The notes beneath the pieces are model-generated. The model did not search any database. It was given only the letters and a program-made list of their open reading frames with translations, and was not told the origin of the DNA. This document shows positions 1-11,300 of a stretch of DNA of 64,000 nucleotides, piece after piece. Position numbers and translations under genes: made by a program. Location: positions 372,001-436,000 of the forward strand of contig NZ_JABVAX010000003.1 of the NCBI RefSeq assembly GCF_013404595.1, in the 5' to 3' direction. Each line of letters starts with the position of its first letter. Position 1 is the stretch's first letter. The DNA comes from Jannaschia marina. GTDB lineage: Bacteria > Pseudomonadota > Alphaproteobacteria > Rhodobacterales > Rhodobacteraceae.

Positions 1-1047
1 CCCGGTGATCTGACCGGCGAAGCGGATATGCGGCTTCGAGCGGAGCCGCATATCCGCGTCGAGGAGCGTGGGCGAATTGATGAAGGTGTTGCGATGGATC
101 CCGCCGAGACGCGCGAAGGCGGCCTCCTGCAAGCCCGGAATCATAGCAAAAACAGACTTCTGCGCGCCGTACTTCATCTTGGTCTGGAAGCCCACGATAT
201 TGTATAGCGTGCCGAGCGCGTTGTCCCGGCGCAGCTGCACCACGGCGTAGGGCTTCTCTTTGGGCGCGTGGGGGTTCGTGAGGCCCACAGGCTTCATCGG
301 CCCGAAGCGCAGCGTCTCGCGCCCACGCTCGGCCATGACCTCGATGGGCAGGCAGCCGTCGAAGTAGCCCGCCGTTTCGCCGGGCTTGAACTCGGTCTTA
401 TCGGCGGCGAGCAGCGCGTCGATGAAGGCCTCGTACTGATCCTTGGTCATCGGGCAGTTGATGTAGGCGGTGCGCTCGTCCTCCGTCTCGCCCTTGTCGT
501 AGCGCGACTGTCGCCAAGCCGTTTCCATGTCGATCGTGTCGGCGTGGACGATTGGGGCGATGGCGTCGAAGAAGGCCAGGCTCTCCTGCCCCGCCTCCGC
601 CGCGATGGCCTCCGCCAGCCCGGACCCGGTCAGCGGTCCGGTCGCCACGATCCAATGGCCGTCCCGGGGCAGGGCGGTGACCTCCTCTTCCACGATCTCG
701 ACCAGCGGATGCGCGCGCAGGCGCTCGGTCACGGCCTCGGCGAAGGGGTCGCGGTCGACGGCAAGCGCGCCGCCGGCCGGCAGGCGATGGCGATCGGCCA
801 TCTCCATGATGAGGCCGCCGGCGGCGCGCATCTCCCAATGGAGGAGCCCCACGGCATTCTGTTTGTCGTCGTCCGAGCGGAAGGAGTTGGAGCAGACCAT
901 CTCGGCCAGGCTCCCGGTTCGGTGCGCAAAGGTCTCGACGGTGGGCCGCATCTCGTGGATGACGACGCGCACGCCTGCGTTGGCCGCCTGCCACGCCGCT
1001 TCGGATCCGGCCATGCCGCCACCGATGATGTGAAGTGTCTCTGTCAT
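1..1047 (-). CDS. trmFO: TrmFO, folate-dependent tRNA (uracil-54-C5)-methyltransferase, C-terminus cut by window edge
   Basis: Makes ribothymidine at U54 of the tRNA T-loop, using methylene-tetrahydrofolate and FADH2. The N-terminus reads [19 protein letters not shown], a GxGxxG-type FAD-binding fold typical of TrmFO/GidA, followed by the family-like stretch [12 protein letters not shown]. The reading frame stays open for 349 codons to the first base, where RFAGQITG matches the conserved TrmFO segment that normally leads into GVEGY. Family members are about 440-450 residues, so roughly 100 C-terminal residues lie outside. The gene sits alone, downstream of a LysR regulator on the same strand. 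Confidence 0.93.
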   Translation of the reverse strand, partial: MTETLHIIGGGMAGSEAAWQAANAGVRVVIHEMRPTVETFAHRTGSLAEMVCSNSFRSDDDKQNAVGLLHWEMRAAGGLIMEMADRHRLPAGGALAVDRDPFAEAVTERLRAHPLVEIVEEEVTALPRDGHWIVATGPLTGSGLAEAIAAEAGQESLAFFDAIAPIVHADTIDMETAWRQSRYDKGETEDERTAYINCPMTKDQYEAFIDALLAADKTEFKPGETAGYFDGCLPIEVMAERGRETLRFGPMKPVGLTNPHAPKEKPYAVVQLRRDNALGTLYNIVGFQTKMKYGAQKSVFAMIPGLQEAAFARLGGIHRNTFINSPTLLDADMRLRSKPHIRFAGQITG

Positions 1048-1134
1048 GCCGCTCTCATAGGCCGCGCGCACCTCCGAAAGCAAATCGCCGTCCGGGCATC
1101 GGGCGGCGGCTTGACGTCGCGGATGGATGGCGGC

Positions 1135-1989
1135 CTATTCGCTCGCCATCTTCAGGACGTTGTTGTTCGACGAATTGCAGAACCAGTCCACGACCGACCG
1201 CAGGGTCGTGTCGCTGTGCCGGGTCTCGTGGTAGGTGATCCAGAGTTCGCCCACGCGTTCGTTGCCGGGCAGGTCGGCCAGCACCAGCTCGTGGTGCGGC
1301 TGTACCATGAAATCGGGCAGGAGCCCCGGAAGCCCCGTTTCGCAGATCATGTCGAGCGCCATCGGCATCTCCTCCACGCGGTAGCGCGGGCGGACATGGG
1401 CGTCGGTGTAGATCTCGCGGGCGAGATCGGCGTCGGGGTAGCGTTGCGACAGACCGATCCAGTCCCCGTTCATCTTGTGGTTCTTGCCGTGGTAGACCCG
1501 GAGGGCGTAGTCGCAGAACTTCCGTGCTTTGAGCCGCCCACCTTCGGGGCGTCCGATGCGGACCTGGATGTCAGCTTCTCCCAGACCCTGGGAAAACACC
1601 TTATCCGTCAGCGTCAACAGCACTTGCGGCAGATACTCGGCCAACTCACCCGTCCGCGGCAGGACGAAATGCTTGTGGACGGCGGGCGGCGCGGCGATCT
1701 CGATCGGGACGGACGCCCCCTCGTGGCCGGCGGTCATGCCCGAAATCTCGGCGCGCAGCTTCTGGTCGAGATCCTCGGCCACGACGGACAGGCGCTCCGC
1801 GGCGCGGGTGGCGACGAAGCCGGTTCCCCGCTTTTCGAAGAGCGCAAGGCCGAGATCCTGGCTCAGCCGGTCGAGCCGTCGTGAAACCGTCGCGACGTTC
1901 GTGTCGAGATAGCGTGCGGCAGCGGACATCGTTCCGTGCCGTGTCATGGCCAGAACGAACTTAAGATCGTCCCAATTGTCGAGAGTCAT
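1135..1989 (-). CDS. LysR-family transcriptional regulator
   Basis: A 284-residue DNA-binding regulator. The N-terminal winged helix-turn-helix includes GTMSAAARYLDTNVATVSRR at about residues 17-36, the LysR recognition pattern. It is followed by a divergent effector-binding domain (FVLPRTGELAEYLP onward) that ends with a Cys-containing tail. An in-frame ORF starts 34 codons further upstream, but I chose the ATG at 1989 because GGAGG lies 5 bases before it and LysR similarity begins there. It stands 172 bp downstream of gyrA with no metabolic neighbour facing it, so the regulated target and inducer cannot be guessed. Confidence 0.88.
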   Translation of the reverse strand: MTLDNWDDLKFVLAMTRHGTMSAAARYLDTNVATVSRRLDRLSQDLGLALFEKRGTGFVATRAAERLSVVAEDLDQKLRAEISGMTAGHEGASVPIEIAAPPAVHKHFVLPRTGELAEYLPQVLLTLTDKVFSQGLGEADIQVRIGRPEGGRLKARKFCDYALRVYHGKNHKMNGDWIGLSQRYPDADLAREIYTDAHVRPRYRVEEMPMALDMICETGLPGLLPDFMVQPHHELVLADLPGNERVGELWITYHETRHSDTTLRSVVDWFCNSSNNNVLKMASE

Positions 1990-2161
1990 GTGTACCTCCG
2001 TATCGCCCCGTTCCCCGCCACGGGACGACATCTGGGACCACCATAGCGCGAAAACAGGCCCAACTTCCACCCTAAAGTTGCATTTGGGCAAAGCCGTCTT
2101 GGCGCGAATGAGGTGCGGTCCCGCGCCGGGTGGCGAAGGAAGGCGCGGGACGAGGGCAGGC

Positions 2162-4924
2162 CTAGCTTTCGTCCGTCGGCATGGGCTCCTCCGGCCCGTC
2201 GTCCTGCCGGTCGGCGACGCGGGCCACGGTCACGACCTTCTCGCCGGCCTTCGTGTTGAAGACACGGACGCCGCCCGCGCTGCGCGAGCGGAAGGAAATG
2301 CCGTCGACCGGGCAGCGGATGGATTGGCCAGTGCTCGTCGCGAGCATGATCTGGTCGTCCATCTCCACGGGGAAGGCCGCCGCGATGGGGCCGCCGCGGG
2401 CCCCCTTGTCCTGCGCGCCGACACCCATGCCGCCACGTCCGCGCACCGGATAGTCGTGACTGGAGGAGAGCTTGCCGGTGCCGCCCTCGGTGATCGTCAC
2501 GATCAGGTCTTCGGCGGCCGACATCTCGGCGTAGCGCTCCTGCGGCAGGGCAGCATTGGCGTCGCCTTCCTCGTCGGTATCCACCTCGGCGTCGTCCGCC
2601 AGACCGGCCATCGCACGGCGCATCTTGAGATAGGCCGCGCGCTCGTCGCTCGTCGCGTCGAAATGGCGGATCACGGCCATCGAGACGACGGCGTCGTCCT
2701 CGCCCAGCCTGATGCCCCGCACCCCCGTCGACGCCCGCGAGTTGAAGACCCGCACGTCGGTCGCGGGGAAGCGGATTGCGCGGCCGGAGCGGCTGACCAG
2801 CATCACGTCGTCGTCGTTCGAGGCGATGCGCGCGTTGATGAGCTTCCAGCCCTCGGTCTCGCCCTCGAACTTCATGGCGATCTTGCCGTTGCGCATGACG
2901 TTGGCGAAATCGCTGAGCTTGTTGCGCCGCACCGTGCCCCGGTCGGTTGCGAAGACGACCTGCAACTCGTCCCAATCCTTCTCGTCCCGGTCGACCGGCA
3001 TGATCGCGGCGATGCCGGTTCCGAGGTCGATCGGCAGAAGCTGCACCAGCGGTTTGCCCTTGGCCGTGCGCCCGCCCTGCGGCAGCCGCCAGGTCTTGAG
3101 CTTGTAGACCATCCCGTCGGTCGTGAAGAAGAGAAGCGGCGTATGCGTGTTCGCCACGAAGAGCGTGGTGACCACGTCCTCTTCCTTCGTGGCCATGCCG
3201 GCCGTGCCCTTGCCGCCGCGCTTCTGCGCGCGGAAGTCGGCCAGCGGCGTGCGCTTGGCGTAGCCCGAGGAGGTGATCGTCACGACCATGTCCTCGCGCT
3301 CGATGAGGTCCTCGTCCTCCATGTCGCCGGACCACTCGGTGATCTCGGTGCGCCGCGGCACGGCGAACTGCTCCCGAACCTCGCGCAGCTCGGTCGAGAT
3401 GATCTCGAGGATGCGCGCCCGGCTTCCGAGGATTTCGAGGAAATCCTTGATCTTGCCCGCCAGCTCCTCCAGCTCGTCGGTGACCTCCTTCACCCCGATC
3501 TGCGTCAGTCGCTGCAGCCGCAGCTCGAGGATGGCGCGCGCCTGCGTCTCCGAGAGGTTGTAGGTGCCGTCGTCGTTCATCGTATGGGTTGGATCGTCGA
3601 TCAGGCGGATGAAGGGCGCGATCTCCTCGGCAGGCCAGCGACGGGACATCAGCTTCTCGCGCGCCTCGGCCGCATCCGCGCTCGCCCGGATCGTGCGCAC
3701 GACTTCGTCGACGTTCGACACGGCGACCGCCAGGCCGCAGAGCACGTGGCTGCGTTCCCGGGCCTTGCGCAGGTCGTGGGCGGTGCGCCGCGCGATAACC
3801 TCCTCGCGGAACTGCAGGAAGGCCGTCAGGAACCGGCGCAGGGTCAGCTGCTCGGGGCGGCCCCCGTTCAGCGCCAGCATATTGCAGGCAAAGCTCGTCT
3901 GCATCGGCGTGAAGCGGAACAGCTGGTTTAGCACAACCTCGGCGGTCGCGTCGCGTTTCAGCTCGACGACGACGCGCACGCCGACGCGGTCGCTCTCGTC
4001 TTGGACGTGGGCGATGCCCTCGATACGCTTCTCCTTTGCGGCCTCGGCGATCTTCTCGATCATCGTGGCCTTGTTCACCTGGTAGGGGATCTCGTCGATG
4101 ACGATCGCATAGCGGTCCTTGCGGATCTCCTCGACGCGGGTGCGGGCGCGCATGATGACGCTGCCCCGGCCCTCGAGGTAAGCCTTGCGGATGCCCGACC
4201 GCCCCAGGACCATCCCGCCCGTCGGGAAGTCCGGGCCGGGCACGATCTCCATCAGCGCCTCGTCGCTGGCGTCCGGCTCCTCGATCAGGTGCAGGCAGGC
4301 ATCGACCACCTCGCCCAGGTTGTGGGGCGGGATGTTCGTGGCCATGCCGACGGCGATGCCGCCCGCACCGTTGACCAGCATGTTCGGGAAGCGCGCCGGC
4401 AGGACGGAGGGCTCCATGTCCTTGCCGTCGTAGTTGGGCACCATGTCGACGGTGTCTTTCTCGATATCCGAAAGGAGGAAGGCCGCGGGCTTGTCCATCC
4501 GCACTTCGGTATAGCGCATCGCCGCCGCGTTATCGCCGTCCATCGAGCCGAAGTTGCCCTGACCGTCGAGAAGCGGAAGCGACATGGAGAAATCCTGCGC
4601 CATGCGCACGAGCGCCTCGTAGATCGCAGAGTCCCCGTGGGGGTGGTACTTGCCCATGACGTCGCCGACGGGGCGCGCAGACTTTCGGTATGCCTTTTCG
4701 TGCGTGTTCCCCGTCTCGTGCATTGCGTAGAGGATGCGCCGGTGCACCGGCTTCAATCCGTCCCGCAGGTCGGGGATCGCGCGGGAGATGATGACCGACA
4801 TCGCGTAGTCGAGGAAGGACGTGCGCATCTCGTCGATGATGCTCACCTGCGGCCCATCGTGTGCCATCACCTCGCGCTTGGGCTCTTCGTCTTCGTTCTC
4901 AGGGGTTTGCGGCTCGTCGTTCAT
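2162..4924 (-). CDS. gyrA: DNA gyrase subunit A
   Basis: The 920-residue breakage-reunion subunit of gyrase, which introduces negative supercoils with GyrB (not in the window). The catalytic tyrosine is Tyr138 in [10 protein letters not shown]. The quinolone-resistance region reads [12 protein letters not shown], with Ser99 and Glu103 at the positions equal to E. coli Ser83 and Asp87; serine is the sensitive form. The GyrA box QKRGGKG (567-573), required for DNA wrapping, separates this from ParC. The C-terminal pinwheel has an acidic insertion of about 40 residues ([13 protein letters not shown] and flanks), as in other alphaproteobacterial GyrA. Ordinary housekeeping gene, apparently monocistronic. 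Confidence 0.98.
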   Translation of the reverse strand: MNDEPQTPENEDEEPKREVMAHDGPQVSIIDEMRTSFLDYAMSVIISRAIPDLRDGLKPVHRRILYAMHETGNTHEKAYRKSARPVGDVMGKYHPHGDSAIYEALVRMAQDFSMSLPLLDGQGNFGSMDGDNAAAMRYTEVRMDKPAAFLLSDIEKDTVDMVPNYDGKDMEPSVLPARFPNMLVNGAGGIAVGMATNIPPHNLGEVVDACLHLIEEPDASDEALMEIVPGPDFPTGGMVLGRSGIRKAYLEGRGSVIMRARTRVEEIRKDRYAIVIDEIPYQVNKATMIEKIAEAAKEKRIEGIAHVQDESDRVGVRVVVELKRDATAEVVLNQLFRFTPMQTSFACNMLALNGGRPEQLTLRRFLTAFLQFREEVIARRTAHDLRKARERSHVLCGLAVAVSNVDEVVRTIRASADAAEAREKLMSRRWPAEEIAPFIRLIDDPTHTMNDDGTYNLSETQARAILELRLQRLTQIGVKEVTDELEELAGKIKDFLEILGSRARILEIISTELREVREQFAVPRRTEITEWSGDMEDEDLIEREDMVVTITSSGYAKRTPLADFRAQKRGGKGTAGMATKEEDVVTTLFVANTHTPLLFFTTDGMVYKLKTWRLPQGGRTAKGKPLVQLLPIDLGTGIAAIMPVDRDEKDWDELQVVFATDRGTVRRNKLSDFANVMRNGKIAMKFEGETEGWKLINARIASNDDDVMLVSRSGRAIRFPATDVRVFNSRASTGVRGIRLGEDDAVVSMAVIRHFDATSDERAAYLKMRRAMAGLADDAEVDTDEEGDANAALPQERYAEMSAAEDLIVTITEGGTGKLSSSHDYPVRGRGGMGVGAQDKGARGGPIAAAFPVEMDDQIMLATSTGQSIRCPVDGISFRSRSAGGVRVFNTKAGEKVVTVARVADRQDDGPEEPMPTDES

Positions 4925-5127
4925 GCGATTCTGCGCCCTTGCTCGGATCTATATCTGGTTGCCCGACTGTCTATCATCCCCCGCATATGGCCTCAACGCC
5001 GATGTTCCGGCGCATCGGCCGCGGGTGTTGCCCAAACGCCTTGCAGCCACGGGTGCGAGTGCCAACAGGCTGTTTTAATTGAATCTTCGGATTTGTAGCG
5101 CAGGCTTGGAGCAGGAGGTGCGCGACG

Positions 5128-5391
5128 ATGACCGAGACCGACATGATGCTCCGCGGCTACGGCCTCACGCTGGCCGAGATGTTCTACCACATGCCCGACC
5201 ATCCCCACGTGCTCAACAGCTACATCTGGCAGGGGTACGACATCGCACCCGATCACCCGAAGCTCTTCGGTTTCATCGAGTTCTGGCAGCGCGAGATCGA
5301 CGGCCCCCTCCATTCCGTCCGTTTCACCCACCGCCGCCAGATCGCCGCTGGCGAATGGCGCAACGTCGTGGGTGAATTGCGTCTGAACTGA
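5128..5391 (+). CDS. usg: Usg family protein
   Basis: An 87-residue protein of the Usg family (named from Caulobacter, function unknown). The family signature is clear: LTLAEMFYHMPDHPHVLNSY, followed by SYIWQGYDIAP and a C-terminal GPLHSVRFTHR. It has no signal peptide or membrane segment and is probably cytoplasmic. The start is supported by AGGAGG about 9 bases upstream. An in-frame ATG a few codons in (MMLRGYG) is a weaker alternative. In other alphaproteobacteria usg often accompanies tryptophan genes; here it lies divergent from gyrA, more than 30 kb from trpGDC. Confidence 0.85.
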   Translation: MTETDMMLRGYGLTLAEMFYHMPDHPHVLNSYIWQGYDIAPDHPKLFGFIEFWQREIDGPLHSVRFTHRRQIAAGEWRNVVGELRLN

Positions 5392-5401
5392 GCCCCCCGG
5401 C

Positions 5402-5878
5402 TCAGGCTTCGGGTCGGCGGGCAGCCACGACCCAGAGGACCGCGAGACCGAGCGACAGCACGCCGTTCCAGCCCGCCATTGTCAGCCCGAACTGCCAGAC
5501 GATATCGTCGCACATGACCACCGTATCGGTCACCTCGGTCGAGAGCAGATCCGCTCCCGAGAGCCCGGCAAGCCCGCCGCCATCGCCCGAGCAGGAGCTC
5601 GGACCCTGCCACCAACCCTGTTCCACACCTGCGTGAAAGAAGCCGAGGCCGCTCGTCACGAGGGCGGCGAGGCCCGCACCGAGCGCCAGCAGCCGCGGTG
5701 TCACACCCGAAAGCGCGATCACGCCAAGCACGATGGCCGCCCCGTGGGGCCAACGCTGCCAGAGGCACATCGCGCAGGGCGCGTAGCCTGCGAGCTGGAA
5801 GAGGAAGGCTCCGCCCAGCAGGCCGATATGCCCGGCGGTGGCCAGCGCGATCAGAGGACGCGACAGGATCCGCTTCAT
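5402..5878 (-). CDS. dsbB: Disulfide bond formation protein DsbB
   Basis: A 158-residue four-helix inner-membrane quinone reductase that reoxidises DsbA-type thiol oxidases. Evidence is the hydrophobic helix pattern, the first redox pair CAMC near residue 36 after a helix ending in QLAGYAP, and a second cysteine pair in the long periplasmic loop (SSCSGD and VVMCDD). The ATG overlaps the stop of the upstream yqaA-like gene by four bases (ATGA), implying translational coupling. A partner dsbA is not in the window. Confidence 0.9.
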   Translation of the reverse strand: MKRILSRPLIALATAGHIGLLGGAFLFQLAGYAPCAMCLWQRWPHGAAIVLGVIALSGVTPRLLALGAGLAALVTSGLGFFHAGVEQGWWQGPSSCSGDGGGLAGLSGADLLSTEVTDTVVMCDDIVWQFGLTMAGWNGVLSLGLAVLWVVAARRPEA

Positions 5879-6468
5879 ATGAGCCTCAGCAAGGCGAAAC
5901 TGCCGACGAGCGCGACGATGAAGACCGAGAAGACGAGCCCCAGCCGCCGTTCGATGAAATCGCGGATCGGCGCGCCGAACGCCCATAGCAGCCCGGCGAC
6001 GACGAAGAAGCGGAGGCCGCGCGCCACGATGCTCGAGACAATGAAGACCGGAAGCGAGAGCTGTGTCGTGCCCGAAAGGATGGTGATGACCTTGTAGGGG
6101 AAGGGCGTGACACCGGCGATCAGCACCGCCCACGCCCCCCAGTCGTTGTAGTGCCCGCTGAAGTCGGCGAAGCTGTCGGCCTTGCCGAGCGCGGTCAGGA
6201 CGGGCTCCCCGATCGTCTCGAAGGCGAAGTAGCCGATCGCATAGCCCGCCAGCCCCCCCGCGACGCTCGAGACGGTGCAGACCAAAGCGATCCACCAGGC
6301 GCGCGTCGGAGCAGCGAGGACCATGGGGATGAGCATGATATCGGGGGGGATCGGGAAGATCGAACTCTCCACGAAGCTCACGAAGGCCAGCACCCAGATG
6401 GCGCGGGGATGGGCGGCCCAGGAAAGTGTCCAGTCGTAGAGGCTGCGGATCATGCTTGCCGGTCCCAT
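5875..6468 (-). CDS. YqaA family (DedA/SNARE-associated) membrane protein
   Basis: A 197-residue integral membrane protein of the DedA-like VTT superfamily. It contains FVSFVESSIFPIPPDIMLIP, the re-entrant loop signature, and a second conserved loop GVTPFPYKVITILSG. Superfamily members are linked to lipid flipping and envelope homeostasis; the specific role of the YqaA branch is not established. Coupled by a 4-bp overlap to dsbB, so the two are probably one transcript. An alternative start at MIRSLYDW (residue 6) is possible, and neither start has a strong ribosome binding site. Confidence 0.85.
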   Translation of the reverse strand: MGPASMIRSLYDWTLSWAAHPRAIWVLAFVSFVESSIFPIPPDIMLIPMVLAAPTRAWWIALVCTVSSVAGGLAGYAIGYFAFETIGEPVLTALGKADSFADFSGHYNDWGAWAVLIAGVTPFPYKVITILSGTTQLSLPVFIVSSIVARGLRFFVVAGLLWAFGAPIRDFIERRLGLVFSVFIVALVGSFALLRLI

Positions 6469-6521
6469 GGAACCGTCGCAGGGTCAAGCGGGTTCGGGTG
6501 CAACCGCCAAGGGAGGCCATG

Positions 6522-7370
6522 ATGCGCTGGCAGGGACGTCGGGGAAGCCGCAACATCGAAGACCGTCGCGGCCGCCGCGGCGGCGGTGCCGGGGTCGGCG
6601 GTCTCGGCATCGGCGGGCTTCTGATCGTTCTGGTCTTCGGCTGGGTCTTCGGGATCGACGTCTCGCCGCTTCTGTCGGGCGGCGGCGGCGGGGCCCCGCA
6701 GGACCGCGCGATCACCGCCCAGGAGGAGCGGGAAGCTCAGTTCGTCTCGGTCGTGCTGGCCGACACCGAGGAGGTCTGGAGCGACATCTTCCGCCGTCAG
6801 GTCGGCGAGGCCTATCGCCCACCGACGCTCGTGCTCTTTTCCGGGGTGACGCAAAGCCCCTGCGGCGGGGCGTCGGGGGCGACGGGACCGTTCTACTGCC
6901 CGGCGGATCGCAAGGCCTACCTCGACACGGCGTTCTTCACGACGATGGAGCGGCAGCTCGGGGCCGGGGGCGATTTCGCGGCGGCCTATGTCGTCGCCCA
7001 TGAGGTGGCCCACCACGTCCAGAACGAGCTGGGTATCCTCGGGCAGGCCAACCAGATCCGCATGCAGTCCTCTCAGGAGCGATCCAACGCCATCTCGGTG
7101 CGCATCGAGCTTCAGGCCGACTGCTACTCCGGTATCTGGGCGCGCGCCGCGCAGGAGCGGTTCGGCAGTCTGGAGCGCGGCGACCTCGAGGAGGCGGTGA
7201 ACGCCGCGCGCCAGATCGGCGACGACCGGATCCAGCGCAGCCAGGGTCGGGTGCCCATGCCGCATACCTTCACCCACGGCACCTCGGAACAGCGGGTGCG
7301 CTGGTTCGCGCGCGGCTACGACAGCGGCGATCTGCGCGACTGCGACACCTTTTCGGCCGACCGCCTCTGA
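6522..7370 (+). CDS. ypfJ: YpfJ-type neutral zinc metallopeptidase
   Basis: A membrane-anchored predicted zinc peptidase of 282 residues. The N-terminus is basic (RGSRNIEDRRGRRG) and is followed by one transmembrane helix (GLGIGGLLIVLVFGWVFG). The domain carries the zincin motif HEVAHHVQ, a downstream glutamate ligand in IELQADCYSG, and family-typical segments GATGPFYCPADRK and FGSLERGDLEEA. I chose ATG 6522 because GGGAGG ends five bases before it; the ORF can be read further upstream without support. Substrate unknown. It diverges from the yqaA-dsbB pair. Confidence 0.9.
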   Translation: MRWQGRRGSRNIEDRRGRRGGGAGVGGLGIGGLLIVLVFGWVFGIDVSPLLSGGGGGAPQDRAITAQEEREAQFVSVVLADTEEVWSDIFRRQVGEAYRPPTLVLFSGVTQSPCGGASGATGPFYCPADRKAYLDTAFFTTMERQLGAGGDFAAAYVVAHEVAHHVQNELGILGQANQIRMQSSQERSNAISVRIELQADCYSGIWARAAQERFGSLERGDLEEAVNAARQIGDDRIQRSQGRVPMPHTFTHGTSEQRVRWFARGYDSGDLRDCDTFSADRL

Positions 7371-7429
7371 GCGCGCGATTGACCTCGGCGGAGCGCGCGG
7401 CTAGGGCCATCCCACTACCTGCTGGACGG

Positions 7430-7514
7430 GCCCGTGTGGCGGAATTGGTAGACGCAGCGGATTCAAAATCCGCCGCCGCAAGGCTTGCCGGTTCGAGTCC
7501 GGCCACGGGTACCA
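7430..7514 (+). tRNA. tRNA-Leu (anticodon CAA)
   Basis: An 85-nt class II tRNA with an encoded CCA end. The acceptor arm GCCCGTG pairs with CACGGGT (G1:U72 wobble). The anticodon stem GCGGA/TCCGC encloses the loop TTCAAAA, giving anticodon CAA, which reads UUG. There is a long variable arm (GCCGCAAGGCTTGC) and a T-arm with GGTTCGAGTCC. It is followed by an AT-rich gene-free region, but I see no duplicated tRNA 3' end that would mark an integrated element. Confidence 0.95.
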
Positions 7515-8343
7515 GGTATCTTCGACTGTCGCGGATTCCCGCCCGAGAGGGCCCTGGATCGGCATTTGCACGATTCGCCTCTTGTGTCGTTTTTGTGTCG
7601 AATTTGTGGACCGTTGTAGGAATGCATCGTCGCGCAGGCCGAAACAGAGCATTTTCGGGTGGTCTGGAAAGTGCCACATTTCGGTTCTGGATCGGCGACG
7701 ATCGAACTGCGTCGTAACAAATTCGAACGTTCTCCCGAGAGGAAATATTATAATTTCGACAATGTTTTACTGATTTAAACTCATTTTTTTGACCTTACGT
7801 CATCAGGCCGACCTTTCAGCACTGTTTCGCGTCCGGAAACACCAGTGATGACCTTTTAGGCAAAGTCGGAACGAATCTCTCTCAAATCTGTCCAGAATCG
7901 TTCGCGACGTTCCGTTTTATGCCTCAATCCTCTTTCCCGCAGCACCCGCATCGGCTAAGACTTGCCTACGCCCAACTGGGGGGTGATGTCTGCTGGCCAC
8001 GGGGGCGGCCGCACTTGTGAGCATCCGAATGGATGCCGCCTGCGATGTGCGGGCACCGGTCAAGTGGTTTGCCGGTGCGGTTTCGTCCTTTGCCGGACGA
8101 TTGGGTACACGATAGGCGGCAGCTCGGGCTCAGAACGTGCGCCGCCCACTCTTCCGTCAGTGTCATCATTCCTCGCCGGGCCTGTGATTTGGACCGAGTG
8201 GAGATGCCGTGATTATGGCGACCCCAACACATCAGTATCAGAAAGATGCCGCCCCCGTGGTGGTCTCGGTCCTTTCGTTTTCCCATCTCTGCCGGTTTGC
8301 CGCGCGGCGTGCGCGCCACGGCGCGGCTTAAGGAGTGACTGCC
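7515..8343. other. AT-rich gene-free region upstream of the RTX gene
   Basis: An 829-bp stretch with no convincing gene; the open frames across it lack codon bias and ribosome binding sites. Bases about 7680-7880 are clearly richer in A and T than anything nearby (for example GGAAATATTATAATTTCGAC). The 3' half returns to normal GC. It probably holds the promoter and leader of the RTX-Hint gene. No terminator, repeat or attachment site was recognised. Confidence 0.6.
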
Positions 8344-11300
8344 ATGACGAATACCAATCAGACCCATATCGATTTCGAAGACCAGTCCGCCGGTACGATC
8401 ATCAACGGTCAGTACGCCGCGCAGGGCGTGAAGATCTACAGCGTGAACAAGGATTGGTCGATCGACACCCACAATCCGCCGATGATCTTCGACACCGACA
8501 ATCCCACGGGCGGTGACACGGATCTCGCGACCGACAACCTCGGCAACGTTCTCATCCTCTCCGAAGACCGCGACAGCTCCGACCCCGACGACAACGCCGG
8601 TGGCGGCATCTTCGTCTTCGAGTTCGACGAAGCGGTCACGGTCGACTCGATCACGCTTCTCGACGTGGAGGAGAAGGCAAAGATCAAGCTCTACGACGAG
8701 CACGGAAACTTCATTCGCCAGATCGAGGCGAAGACCGGCGACAACGGCCAACTGGACGTCCACATCGACACCGATTGCGCCAAGTACATGACGGTCGAGC
8801 TGAAGGGGTCGGGCGCGGTCGACAACCTCAAGTTCACGACGCCGCCGGCCCCCGACGGTGTGGTGAACGGCACCGATGAAGGCGAACTGATCGACGTCAA
8901 CTACGTCGACGCCCAGGGCGATCGCATCGACGCCAACGACGCGCTCGGCGTCGAAGGTACGACCGGTGACGAGGATCTGGTGCTGGCCGGAGACGGCAAC
9001 GATACCGTCTATGCGGGCGTGGCCGACGATATCGTCCGCGGCGAGGGCGGCGACGACAAGCTCTTCGGCGAGGGCGGCAACGACGTCCTCGAGGGGGGCG
9101 ACGGGATGGACACGCTCGTCGGCGGTTCGGGCGACGATACGCTGCTCGGCGGGGCCGACATGGACGAGATGTGGGCCGGTTCGGGCAACGACGTACTCGA
9201 CGGCGGCGACGGCAACGACTGGATGCACGGCCAGGGCGGCGACGATACGCTCGACGGCGGGGCCGGCAACGACAAGATCTTCGGCGAGGGCGACGACGAC
9301 CTCATCGACGGCGGCGCGGGCAACGACTCGCTCTATGGCGGCGAAGGCGATGACACCATCGCCGGCGGCACCGGCAACGACGTGATCGACGGCGGTGCGG
9401 GGGCCGACGTCATCGACGGCGGAGCCGGGGCGGATTCGATCTACGGTGGCGACGGTGCCGACACCATCGACGGTGGTGCGGGCAACGACAACATCGAGGG
9501 GCGCAACGGCGACGACGTCATCGACGGCGGGGATGGCAATGACGTCATCACCGGCTACGACGCCGTCTCGATCAACAACGGAAATACCGCGGTCGAGGAA
9601 GACGACGGCTCGAACGATACGCTGAGCGGCGGCGCGGGCGAAGACACCGTGCTCGGCGGGGCCGGCAACGACCTTATCGACGGCGGGGCCGGGGCCGACG
9701 AGATGTCCGGCGGCGATGACCGCGACACCTTCGTCAACGTGACCGCCGGTGACGTGATCGACGGCAACGAGGGCGGCGACGACTTCGATACCGTGGACCT
9801 GACGGGCGCGAACGCGGCCGTCGAGTATCAGGACGACGACCCCGCGACGGAGGCGGGTACGATCTTCTTCCTCGACGACGACGGCAACCGCACCGGCGAG
9901 ACCGCGAGCTTCGTCAACATCGAGCAGGTGATCGGTGCCGTGACCGAGCGCGACGGCATCATCACCGGCGACGATGACGACAACCTGATCGACAGCACCT
10001 TCGTGGACGAGGACGACGAGGTCATCGACGGCGGCGATGCGCTGCTTCCGGGCGAAGCGCCGGACGACGATATCGTGCTCGCCGGCGCGGGCGCCGACAC
10101 GGTCGTGTCGGGTCTCGGCGACGATGATATCGACGCGGGCGACGGCGACGACATCGTGGATGCCGGCGCGGGCGATGACCTCATCGACGGTGGTGCGGGC
10201 AACGACGCCCTGAACGGCGGCGACGGTGCCGACACGATCGACGGTGGCAGCGGTCGGGACACGATCGACGGTGGCGCGGGCGCCGACAGTCTTTCGGGGA
10301 ACGCCGAGGACGACGTCATCAGCGGCGGTTCGGGCGACGACACGATCTCGGGCGGGGGCGGCAACGACACCCTCGACGGGGGCGAGGGCGACGACGTGGT
10401 GTCGGGCTCGGCCAACGACGACCTGATCTCCGGCGGATCCGGTGCCGATTCCATCCAGGGCGCCGGCGGCAGCGACACGATCGCGGGCGACGACGGCAAC
10501 GACACGATCTTCGCCGGCAAGGGCGACGACCTGGTCGATGGCGGGGCCGGCGACGACAGCCTGCGCGGCGGTCAGGGCGACGACACCATCGACGGCGGCG
10601 GCGGCGAGGACACGATCGACGGCGGCGAGGGAGACGATGTTCTGCTCGGCGGCCGCGATGACGACCTGATCGCCGGCGGCGAGGGTGACGATACCCTTGC
10701 GGGCCAGGGCGGCAACGACACGCTGGACGGCGGCGCGGGCGACGACTCGGTCTCGGGCTCGGCGAACGACGACCTGCTGTTCGGCGGCGACGGCGACGAC
10801 GATGTCTCCGGCTCGGGCGGCAGCGACACGCTGGACGGCGGCGCGGGGGATGACTTCCTGCGCGGCGGCAAGGGCGACGACGTGGTCGAGGGCGGCACCG
10901 GCAACGACCGGATCTCGGGCGGCCAGGGAGCGGATACGCTCTCGGGTGGCGATGACCGCGACACCTTCGTCAACGTGACCGCCGGCGACGTGATCGACGG
11001 CGGCGAGGGCGGGGACGACTTCGACACGCTCGACCTGACCGGGGCGAATGCCGCGGTGGTCTATACCGACGACGATCCGGCCACGGAGTCGGGGACGATC
11101 TTCTTCCTCGATGACGACGGCAACCGGACCGGCGAGACCGCGAGCTTCGAGAACATCGAGACCGTCGTCGGCGCAGTGGACGAGCGCGACGGTATCGTCT
11201 CGGGCACGAACGAGGGCGAGTTGATCGACGTCGACTACGACGGCGATCCGAACGGCGACTTCGTCGACAACAACGACGCGCTCCTGCCGGGTGAGGTCGG

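Noticed and set aside
1946-3931. Long plus-strand open frames opposite gyrA
   Set aside because: High GC suppresses stop codons in antisense; the products are His/Arg-rich without domains, while gyrA is unambiguous.
4993-5331. Minus-strand ORF overlapping usg
   Set aside because: Overlaps the well-supported usg gene and the gyrA upstream region; no ribosome binding site or domain.
7430-7514. tRNA-Leu as an integration site of a genomic island
   Set aside because: No integrase and no repeated tRNA 3' end were found downstream.
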